Below are positions 1 to 8,845 of a stretch of 64,000 nt of DNA, piece after piece. Numbering within the stretch: the first letter of the stretch is position 1; each line of letters begins with the position of its first letter. The notes below the pieces were generated by a model. It worked only from the letters and a program-made list of their open reading frames with translations, was not told the DNA's origin and made no database searches. Source of the stretch: Skeletonema tropicum (lineage: Eukaryota; Bacillariophyta; Thalassiosirophyceae; Thalassiosirales; Thalassiosiraceae); contig CM074131.1 in NCBI GenBank assembly GCA_037178625.1, forward strand, positions 3,224,001 to 3,288,000, given 5' to 3'. A program made the translations under genes and the position numbers.

Positions 1-10
1 CTTCTCCAGA

Positions 11-42
<32 letters not shown>

Positions 43-833
43 CAACAACAACTTCTTCGGCTTAAGCTTCAGCACATGTTGGTTCCCCCGAATAATCCTT
101 TGGGACATTTACTGCAGCCACAAACTGCACTTCAACCTGCTTTGAATGTTGGGATGACTCATCATCTGCTGAATCAGGCACAGCAACAGCAACAACAGCA
201 ACCAAATCAACTTCTCCTCCTCCAGCAACTCTTGAATCAGCAGAATGTGGTCCCGTCTGCGTCACTTCCTATGTCAATCTCCACATCTGCCCCATTCTTG
301 AGGGGGCGTCAACCTCAGTCAGCTACTAATCTCTTACTGAATCTACAGCAGCAATCGAATCTTCCAGCATCATCAAGAGCACTTTTGCTCAACAACGTGC
401 TGAGCCGTTTACAACGCCAACCAAATCCTAGCTTAGGGATATCCAACGCTCTCCAGTCCCAGCAACAACAAACTAATCAACTACAACGCAGTATGATGCT
501 GCAGCAAAATCAGTTGCTAGCCACTTCTAATAATCAGTTGCCGTTTCGGCGCAGCAACAGTTAGGATCCGCCGCGCCTTCCACAGGCACAGGCATTGTCC
601 GCAACAACTTAACGGCAGTTTCATGACATCCCCAGGACCCTAACGAAGCGCAGGAGAAGGGGTCGACGGCACATCCTATCCCTATCCGGGTTCAAGACGG
701 AGGCATTCGCCAAACAAGAATTTCATTCGAGGTCGAGGCTAATCCGAGCTTGCTCATCGATGAAGACATCATTAGTATGATCGAACGGATTCAGTGTCAA
801 GCAAAACAGCATCACATGAATCAGTTCTGGTAG
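1..833 (+). pseudogene. Gln-rich protein, 3' part, with frame breaks
   Basis: The reading frame is open from base 1, so the 5' end lies outside the window. It encodes a Gln/Leu/Asn-rich protein with a 12-residue Gln run (bases 13-48) and stops at TAG 562-564. Around 545-552 a second frame picks up the Q-rich reading and continues to an in-frame TGA at 624-626. The same frame then encodes a non-repetitive, protein-like C-terminus (PIPIRVQDGGIRQTRISFEV...HHMNQFW) ending at TAG 831-833. One frameshift plus one nonsense codon explains this, with no GT-AG intron visible to bridge it. It could be a transcription-cofactor-type Q-rich protein, but no domain is recognised. Assembly error is an alternative to true decay. 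Confidence 0.5.
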
Positions 834-1150
834 TTAGATGATTATACTTAGATGATTATGATGTGTGGTAGAATTACTTACGAATTAGGAATAATCTAGA
901 TATTTTTTCTCTTCTCTTCTCTTCAGTTCCCGCAGGCAGTGATAGCATAGCTTGGAGCTTGGCACTCGGCAAGGGTGTTTATTGTAGGCAGTGCACACAC
1001 AACATACGGCATCAAATATGCATTGAATCTCTGGAATACATCGATTCACACTTCCTTTATATACAATGTTATATGATTTCATATGATTTCATCTTCTTCA
1101 AGTTCCAGCGATGTATCCAATTATCCACCTCTGGTTCTGGTAATGATGCT

Positions 1151-1232
1151 TGCTGATCATATGCGAAAGTCGTACCACTGAGCCACTAGACGTCTAGTGG
1201 CTCAGTGGTACGACTTTCGCATATGATCAGCA
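1151..1232. repeat. Perfect 82-bp palindrome, left copy
   Basis: Bases 1151-1191 are the exact reverse complement of 1192-1232, with no spacer. Arms begin TGCTGATCATATGCG and meet at CTAGACGTCTAG. It is identical to the palindrome at 1455-1536. Confidence 0.97.
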
Positions 1233-1454
1233 AAAGTACATCAAAGTGCAGGCGCTACTCATGCTTCTGGCTGGTAGTACGCACGCTTTGGAGTGCGTCC
1301 GGGCTGTTTGGCCCTAAACGCTAGCGACTTGTGGAACGCTTCTATTCGACACGCAATCTGTGCGTGCGCTCGGTCGCGCATCTGGCGCGAAGTGCCACTG
1401 GATGAACACTTTCCGAGGTTGGGAACCGAACCTGCGAGCTCTTTGATGTACTTT

Positions 1455-1536
1455 TGCTGATCATATGCGAAAGTCGTACCACTGAGCCACTAGACGTCTA
1501 GTGGCTCAGTGGTACGACTTTCGCATATGATCAGCA
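1455..1536. repeat. Perfect 82-bp palindrome, right copy
   Basis: Same 82 bases as 1151-1232 and also a perfect spacerless palindrome. It forms the right end of the foldback element. Confidence 0.97.
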
Positions 1537-1677
1537 ATGCTGGTAAAGGTCGATTGGTGTTGGTCTCCTTCTTGCAATAAAACGTGACGTATATGTAGAC
1601 ACTATCGAAGCAAGGAACGCCCCAATGGCCATAAACGCAACTCCAAACAACCACAGATCACAGATTGCGTTCCTCTT

Positions 1678-2760
1678 TTATACACACTCTGCAGGTTTGC
1701 CAACCACAGGAGCTGGTTCGTCACAACCCTCTGCACCAACTATTTGAGCGATTTCAATGTTCTCCGAAAATATTCCATCAATCTTAAATTCGCAATAGTA
1801 GTATCGTAGTTCCTCTTCTACCGAAGAAATTAGTTGTGGTACTCCTCCAGGTTCATCCGTTTCCAGTTTTATTGTATAGGGATGCACTGCCAATCGTAAG
1901 GAATGAGCTTTTGCGACCCATTCCCGTGCTTCGCGTTTCGCTTGTGCAATAGCTACTGTGTCATTGGTTTCCATCGCATTTGGTGATGGTAGTAGGCAAT
2001 TTTTGTTCGGTCCAAGGCCAGAGATGTGTAATGATTCAACTTCGAACCAGAATGTCTCCTGGCGACACTTACTTTCCGGGACAAGTAATACGAGTGGAGG
2101 TATCCAGGCTGAAAATGAACAAGTCAATGATGTTATTTGGCATTCCATTAGCCAATCTGCAACCAACAGTCGATTCCTACAATTATATCAGCAACAACAC
2201 AAGCAAGCAAACACTTACGATGATCAACTTCATCATCCTCTTCTCCAGTAGCATTCACCACACCAGACGCCAAAATAGCATCTTCTTCCACAAAATCCAT
2301 TCATCTCTCTTTGAACTTTGTCCGAAGACACTCCAACACATTCCCCTCAATCGATTGCAACACCAATGGAGGGACACGGTACTCATCAAACTTTAGATCC
2401 TCACACAATATCACATGATCAAACAACAATTCACTTGCCTTGGGATGCTCTGCCAATTCATCCAGAAACAAATCTGCCAGAGGGACATATTCCCATCTTG
2501 TTCAAAGTAATACGATTTCTTCAATTCGACATATAGACCAGTCACCCCTCCAGTTTTGGACGGACGCCCTATCAACGGTAACTCTCTCGTATTCCAATCA
2601 TGCAACAGATTGACATTTGTGTAAAAACGGTATTTGAAATAGATAATCATATCCATCATATCGTGCACCGGTGTCAACACGTTGACGCACTCGTAAGTAG
2701 TTCCGCCCATGTAAAGTCATTCCCTCATATTGCAGCAATGGGCAAGTTCATCGGTCTTCC
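1678..2760 (-). pseudogene. Glycerophosphodiester phosphodiesterase (GDPD) relic
   Basis: The minus strand encodes successive GDPD-like blocks in shifting frames. They are DFTWAELL followed by a run of Arg/Tyr residues (about 2640-2725), GGVTGLYVELKK (about 2515-2555), LADLFLDELAEHP with SELLFDHVILCEDLKF (about 2390-2485), and the C-terminal barrel strands VAKAHSLRLAVHPYTIK and CEFKIDGIFSENIEIAQIVG (1725-1925). GDPD enzymes hydrolyse glycerophosphodiesters to glycerol-3-phosphate and an alcohol. At least two frameshifts (near 2487 and in 2590-2700) and a TGA near 2303-2305 interrupt it. One intron with GTAAGT (about 2218) and a CAG acceptor survives. I did not find the N-terminal HRG motif. 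Family assignment rests on motif order; loss of function is inferred from the frame breaks. Confidence 0.6.
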
Positions 2761-2976
2761 AACTGCTGATTTTCCAACAGCAATGCTCAAGTCGACTAGC
2801 AGGTATCGGTATCGGGGAGGACGTCCACAGTCCACAGTTTCAAGCCCAGCGGAGGACTTCATCGATTGAGCGGAGCGGTAAGTCTGTCTAGGTATTTGGA
2901 TCTTATGGTAGATAGTTTTTGCATGAAGTTTGAATGCCTGGTGATAAAAGGATGTTATCGTTATCGAAGCAATCAA

Positions 2977-3776
2977 TTCTTGCTACATAAAAATAAAAGA
3001 AATAGCAACTTCAAGTCCATGGCTGCAGCACACAGGTGGATTGTTGCAGCTTTCAAGACCGAGGACAAATTAGATATTATCCCTCCTCCTCCTTGTACTT
3101 ATCGAAGACGGTGGACGTGGGGAGCCAAATGACCCAATATCAAAGCCTGATGACCCCATACATTTTTGATAACCGCTGTACCTCTCGGGTGAAAAAGTAT
3201 CTTTGTATTCTGAGGTAAATGGCTTCATGTGGCTAAAATAGTCAAGATGAATATTTTTATATTGTCTTCAAGCCAGATGGCATTTGTATGGCTCCTTTGT
3301 ATGGCATGGAGAAATAGTTTTTCCCATGAAGAACATACTCCTCTATCCTATGACTTCTTCAGTTTTTGGATTTTGGCTTCTCCCTTGAATGAAAGTAAGC
3401 TACTTCAGGGACGAGCACAAAGAAAGCTACTTTTATCTCTCATAACCATAATTGTCACAAGCAAATAGGACCGGTATTGATTGTGCAACTAGAGCCAGAA
3501 GAGACCACTAGGAACACGGATATCATGGTGACTAAGCTTAAGAGCTAAAGAAGTGGGCTATTCCCAAAGGTGATGAAGGAGCACCAACGTGCGACGTCAT
3601 CTTGTGTGAGAGGATCAATCACGGGTTCTCACCGTGGTTGCTACTTGACACGTGTGAACAGGAAGAATGACTGTCATAACGGTATTGGGATACCAGAAGA
3701 GAGTCATATCCTGTGACAATAATTCACCACGAACAAAATCAAAAACAGCTATCTCTATCTCCTCTCCAAGACCAAG
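2977..3776. other. Intergenic, no supported gene
   Basis: Only short overlapping open frames occur here. None has a recognisable motif, intron signal or usable start. The right end is the promoter side of the oxidase gene starting at 3777. Confidence 0.5.
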
Positions 3777-6424
3777 ATGCCTTCCTTTGCCCGCGCCGCG
3801 AAGCGTCTCTTCCTTCTTACTTTCCTTGGATGTGCAAGCATACCGCCTCTGTCTCTTGTCGCCGCCGCTAATCCAACCAGATCTGGATGGCGCAGTGACC
3901 TCGATTGGGACGGCTTGGCTTCAAAGCTTAGTTCATCGGCATCTCTCATCGACACCTCCCCCAAGAACTACAGCGATGAATGTCTCCCTGAGTTTTTGGA
4001 TTTGACGGCGTCGACGTCGACACTAAATCCAAATGCAACACATCATGCCTTGATTGATCAACCGTCCGGAATGTGCTTGAATCTGTTCTCGAATGGGTGG
4101 GAAATGAGTTGGCCGCGCCCTAGCAACAACAGCCATATGAATGAAACCTTTAATAAAACCTTTGAAATCATCTACGATTGGGAGGTCACTTCTATGTTTA
4201 TGTTTAATGAGACTGAGACGTATTCCCTTGATGAGAATAATCAAAGTCTTGATCTCCCTTCCAAGGTTTTGTTTCCCAAACTTGCGTCAGATGTTATCAA
4301 GACTGTCAAATTTGCTCAGGAGAACAGCATCGAACTCAGTGTCAAGAACAGTGGCCACAGTTATTCAGGTGCATCAAGCAAGAAGAATACTCTCCTCTTG
4401 AATATGAATCAATACGTCCAGTATGCTTCTCCGAACGGAGACGGAATCTCGGACTGTGACGCAACCCTTTCGGATGCCACTGTCGCTGATGATTTTAGTA
4501 TTCAGGCGTGTCTTCTGGCATTAGCGAGGGGCAAGTCCAGTCTAATTCGTGTCGGTGGAGGCGAGAACTTTGGTAAGTAATTGATTAGAATTAGATTACT
4601 TTGTCATGTGACAATTCCAGGAAGATTACTCATCAGCCTACTCAACCTCTACCTTTTGCTCACACACCGATCCTACTTCTGTTGTCTTTAACCATGAAGA
4701 CAAGGTATACCGCGCCCTGGTAGCCGCTAACCAAGCATTGGACGAGTACAAGTATCACTTAGTAGGTGGCGCAGCTGGTACCGTTTCTCCGAGTAAGTTA
4801 TTTCTTGCCATCTGACATCAGATGTTCTTCTTCATCTTCATAGATGCCGAGGTCATTTTTATCACTTTCTTTTCTCTAACACTTTATCTTCTTTGTCTTT
4901 GTGACAATGCAACAATACTGCAGTGGGGTGGACATTTCAAGGTGGCCACGCAGGTACAACTGGAGGTCGAATGTACGGTACGTGTGACTAATTGTTACTA
5001 TTTTTGCCGCCTCTCCCCTATTGACATATCTACCGCATGCTTGCAAATGTATCGATTAATGTCTCTTCTTCCATGTTTATCAATCAGGTATGGGCCTAGA
5101 CCAGGTGCTGCAAGTGGAGATGGTGCTGCCCAATGGTTATCATATCAAATTCGGCCCTACAGAGTGGGAGGACGCAAGTGCGGATGGATTCGTTGTTCCT
5201 CGTACGAAAGTTGTTTCAGGAGTGTGCCGAAGCAACCCTGATGAAGAAGACGAGGAGAAATGGATCTGGGAGGCCTGCCCCGAAGACTTTGATATTGATT
5301 TCGGTGATCTCTGGTTTGCCGTCAGAGGTGGTGGAGGAGGAACGTGGGGTGTGGTGACATCGGTATCTCTGCAGCTTCACCCGTATCTTCCTTACAAATA
5401 TTTTTCCCTGCTTGGAGTTGAGGAGTGCCCTCCACGTCCGACATATGATGAGTTTGCGGCGAAGTACCTCATGACGCCATCGGTTTTGAATGTGACGAAG
5501 GAGAGAAACCTCGCTTGTGGAACTACCGATGGTCCTAATTTATTTTGTTACGGCGATGAAGACGTTTTGGGAGCTTGGACAAGGTTCCTAGAGCTAAACA
5601 ACTTGCAGGGAGCTTCAGCATGTGTTGTCAGGGCTTACCCTGATGCCAAGAGCTATCCAGAGGCTTTGTTGATGGGAGAAGATAGCCGATTTCCTGGCAA
5701 AGTCGGAGATCATCCTGGTCCTGACTTGGTTATGGGTTGGGCGAGTAGTAATGTGTTTGGTCCCGTGTTAGTCCCACAATCCTGGATCGACGAAAGTGAA
5801 GAGAACATCAAAGTTTTCCTCGAGAACGGGAAAAATCTATACTATTCCCATGGAGTTGCTACTCAAAGCTTTTCGGATCAGGCCAATTCTCTTTCCAAGA
5901 CTCAGCGTGATGCTGCTGTAATGAAACAATTCTTCTACTTGGACAGTGACGGAGAGGAAGACCAAGCCAACTTTTGGAGCAATCTGTTCCCGAAGATGTA
6001 TGCTAACCAAATTTCCGACAAGACCAACTTCCCTGCTGTTTTCAATGCGAACCATGCTGGGCCTATGGTAATCGGGCCCCAGAAGAAAGACTGGACGAAG
6101 GCTTGTCCTTGGGAATGGACGATTGCGGAGCGCAAGGAAAAGTGCATCTCTTCTCAGGAGGCGATCTACGGAACAGAACTACTCAAACGTCTCGAAGCAA
6201 TCAAGATGGCTGTTGACCCCAATTTCATGTTCAACTGCCACAACTGCATCGGAAACAATCTGGATCTGACCAAGGCGTCTCAAACTCAGGATGACGAGTC
6301 GGTTCCTCCTACAACTATGACAGCGAAACCATCTGATGAGCCGTCTAGTGCATCTGTTGCGTCCTTTTACGCAGCTGCAATCTCCGCAACTGTTCTTTAT
6401 TTGTTTCTCCCCATCCTTATCTAA
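3777..6424 (+). CDS. BBE-like FAD-linked oxidase, copy A (secreted, 4 exons)
   Basis: Exons are 3777-4572, 4700-4792, 4924-4977 and 5088-6424, joined by GT-AG introns into 759 codons plus stop. The start matches the tandem copy at 12748 and opens a signal peptide (basic MPSFARAAKR then a hydrophobic core). The PCMH-type FAD domain has LPSKVLFPKLASDV and then NSGHSYSG; the His (residue 194) is the usual 8-alpha flavin attachment site. The second-lobe glycine motif GGHAGTTGGRMYGMGLDQV is assembled across exons 3 and 4. The Cys used for bicovalent FAD in berberine-bridge enzymes is absent, so FAD is probably held by His alone. The C-terminus has DPNFMFNCHNC (BBE domain) and then a hydrophobic tail, suggesting a GPI or membrane anchor. 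The substrate is unknown; such enzymes oxidise alcohols, sugars or alkaloids with O2. Confidence 0.88.
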
Positions 6425-6570
6425 GTGATGTGGCCCGGGTGCACCAGCATCCTTGACCTGACAATAGTTGTTGTTAGAGATGAGAACATAACTGTCCTGA
6501 ATAACTTAGTTCGTTGTCCTTTTCCTTGGTGAATACATGCTGCAAGTCGAAATAGCAAGCATGTTGAGTG

Positions 6571-6655
6571 ATCATTTGCGTTCACTTCCGCAGCTGCAAA
6601 TTCCGCAACTGTGCTTCATTTGTTTCTATGCACCCTAATCTAAGTGATATTCTAT
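6571..6655 (+). pseudogene. 3'-end remnant of a BBE-like gene
   Basis: This stretch repeats, with substitutions, the last ~65 coding bases and stop region of copy A (6365-6428): CAGCTGCAA..TCCGCAACTGT, then TTTGTTTCT and ATCTAAGTGAT. It is nearer in places to copy B (GCAACTGTG). It looks like the tail of a lost tandem copy. Confidence 0.65.
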
Positions 6656-6737
6656 TTGAATGATTGCTCTTGCCATCCTTTATTCGCTAATCGATGGAAG
6701 GAGGAAGTATCATCTCCATCTGCTCGCTCATGCACAT

Positions 6738-8408
6738 TTATTTTCTGGGAGCTTTTGCTTTTGCAAATGATGTCGTCTTCGCCCGCTTTACAGACATCAT
6801 GAGACTATTCTGTTGCAATGAATGCTTTCTTGATCGCGTACTGTCCAGTATATCCATCGCCTTGCTTTTATTCGGAGGTTTGTCTTTAGATTTGGGCCTG
6901 GATGCTGGCATTGCTGCCAAGCCAAATGTTGTTGCTGCTACTGCTGCTGTCTTCTTCGTCGATAGAATCGCTTGTTGATCCCTCCTTCTCCCATCAAGAC
7001 TAAATAATTTACGCGATTTGCCACTCTTCTCGCGATGACTACTAGAACCACTCCAACTCCAGTCAGCATCTCCACCATCCACCTCTTCTGAATCCTTCGA
7101 TTGTCGCGTAGTCAACCCCATCTGCTGCTGATACTTTGCCTTCTCCCTCCCCAACTCCCGCCTCCAAACCGCCCGCTCATCCTCCAACCGCTTTGCCAAC
7201 CTTGTATTCTCACTCCGTAACGAATGCACATCCTGACTCATCTTACTATACTTTCGACGAATCTCCTCCATCTCTTGCAGATCTTGTAATCCAGATTGAC
7301 TTGACAATTTGGTGATTTGATCTTGTAATCGTCGTATATCGGATTTGAGTGCAGTCTGTTCCATGTTGGATTTGGACACGTGTTTTTGATATGATTCTTC
7401 CATTAGTTGGAATTCGGAGTAGATTTTTTCTGCATTTCGCTTCTGCATTTCTGTTTCGACGGTGCGTTCGGTGAGCATTGTTTGGAAGGATTCCATTTTG
7501 TCTTCTTGGTTGTCAAATTCTGATTGCAGAGATTGTAGTTGAGATGTGAGGTCGGCATTTTTAGATTGGAGCTTGATTACTTTGGATCGTAACTTTTGAG
7601 TTTGTTGCGTTGTGATGTTTGAAGATGATAATGATGGCTGATTTTTCATTTCAAGTTGAAGCTCCATGATCTCACAATGCAGCTGCTTGAGACGTCGTAG
7701 TATTGTATGTGTCGCTTCTTCCCTCTGCTGCAATGCCTTCTTCTTCATTTGTTTGTCTCTTGACGTTTGACGAGAAGAGATTGGCAGTTGAGAAGGACTG
7801 TCATCGTCATCGTCATGATTGTCATCACTTTTAGTTTGAGTCAGATCAATGAAATTGGCACAAATGGCTGCAACTTCACGTTGACCATGATCCCAAACAC
7901 TACTGCTGCCATCGTCTTTGTTCTCATCATCACTTTTGGAATCATCTGATGATACAATTTCAGGATGCAAGGTTTCCAATTCTTTCCAAAGCTTGTCCCA
8001 TTCATCAGTCAGCTGGTCTAATTTTTCATCATATTCTTCCAATTGTGACGCATCATGTTGTTGTGCAGCAGCTGTATTATCTATTACCTCCCCTCCACCA
8101 CCACTTGCGCCAATTGCACTTCTTGATGAAGCCACATTTAAATCAACAAATACCGTCACAAAATCCTTACAAAGAGTCTTGCAAACGGCACAACTCGGCT
8201 TACTGCGTCGGTGTTGTCCACTGCTAACATGACTGGCAGTAAGTTGATCCCAACATCCACGGCAATACGCATGGCCGCAGGGAGTACAGATCCCCCAGGG
8301 GTTGGAGAGGGGGCAGAGACAGATTGGACAGTCGTTGGTATCATTTTCATCATCGACGATATTATTGTTATTGGAATTAGTGTTAGGTTGCGCAGTTGTG
8401 GACGACAT
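6738..8408 (-). CDS. RING-finger / coiled-coil protein (TRAIP-like architecture)
   Basis: This encodes 556 residues from the first in-frame ATG (8408). The open frame extends upstream to 8579 without an ATG, so an unrecognised 5' exon is possible. Residues 27-76 form a C3HC4 RING (CPIC..C, CGHAYCRGC, CAVC), the fold that recruits an E2 ubiquitin-conjugating enzyme. An acidic Ser-rich linker follows. Residues ~215-420 are a long Leu/Gln/Glu heptad region predicted to form a coiled coil, then a basic tail (KRAKTTSFAKAKAPRK) that could be a nuclear localisation signal. RING plus long coiled coil is the layout of TRAIP-type replisome E3 ligases, but no family-specific motif proves it. It is divergent from the DUF2439 gene at 8846. 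Confidence 0.78.
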   Translation of the reverse strand: MSSTTAQPNTNSNNNNIVDDENDTNDCPICLCPLSNPWGICTPCGHAYCRGCWDQLTASHVSSGQHRRSKPSCAVCKTLCKDFVTVFVDLNVASSRSAIGASGGGGEVIDNTAAAQQHDASQLEEYDEKLDQLTDEWDKLWKELETLHPEIVSSDDSKSDDENKDDGSSSVWDHGQREVAAICANFIDLTQTKSDDNHDDDDDSPSQLPISSRQTSRDKQMKKKALQQREEATHTILRRLKQLHCEIMELQLEMKNQPSLSSSNITTQQTQKLRSKVIKLQSKNADLTSQLQSLQSEFDNQEDKMESFQTMLTERTVETEMQKRNAEKIYSEFQLMEESYQKHVSKSNMEQTALKSDIRRLQDQITKLSSQSGLQDLQEMEEIRRKYSKMSQDVHSLRSENTRLAKRLEDERAVWRRELGREKAKYQQQMGLTTRQSKDSEEVDGGDADWSWSGSSSHREKSGKSRKLFSLDGRRRDQQAILSTKKTAAVAATTFGLAAMPASRPKSKDKPPNKSKAMDILDSTRSRKHSLQQNSLMMSVKRAKTTSFAKAKAPRK

Positions 8409-8845
8409 GGTGGTTGTGGACCCCAACTCGTCAGTACCGGCCAATGACAACGCTGACGGTTGCTGTTGCCAAGGATATCTTCTTTCTCTCCCAGTCAAGC
8501 GACGCCGCCGCAAGTTCCTTTCTCTAGCAGTCAATGATCGAGCTGCCTCCAAGGGATCAATATGTTGTGAAGGCGAGTCTTACTGGACCAAATTCAAATC
8601 AATCTTCAAAGCTCATGTTCTTATTGCCGGCCTACCATATAAGACATTGTCCGTCATGATGTAACCGTCATTTTTTGAAGGTGCTTAGTGTTTCGAAGCC
8701 TCTTCGATCTAGCTACGTCGGAATCCGTAGAATTCGTACTGGACGTTTGATTTTGGGCGCACGCAATGACGACATATCATGAGGTGAACCCAGAGCCCAG
8801 ATAACGCACGTTGCTCTAGAAGATTGGCAACACAACCCTCCGTGA
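8409..8845. promoter_or_regulatory. Bidirectional promoter interval
   Basis: This 437-bp gap lies between the divergently transcribed RING gene (minus) and DUF2439 gene (plus). It must hold both 5' regions. I see no repeat or other gene in it. Confidence 0.5.

Larger units (their letters stand above)
1151..1536. mobile_element. 386-bp foldback/MITE-like element with palindromic ends
   Basis: The ends are 96-bp inverted repeats (1151-1246 and 1441-1536). The outer 82 bp of each repeat is itself a perfect palindrome. The element is flanked by a 5-bp direct duplication, ATGCT, at 1146-1150 and 1537-1541. The 194-bp centre has no ORF. The palindromes contain TGGCTCAGTGG, an exact match to a tRNA box A. 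On the minus strand a box-B-like GGTTCGGTTCCC lies at 1421-1432, 46 bp downstream of box A at 1479-1489. This suggests a Pol III-type head, but no cloverleaf folds cleanly. The 5-bp duplication supports a transposed unit. The superfamily is not identified. Confidence 0.8.

Noticed and set aside
1151..1246. tRNA gene in the palindrome
   Set aside because: Box A is perfect but acceptor, anticodon and T stems do not pair and there is no clean anticodon loop.
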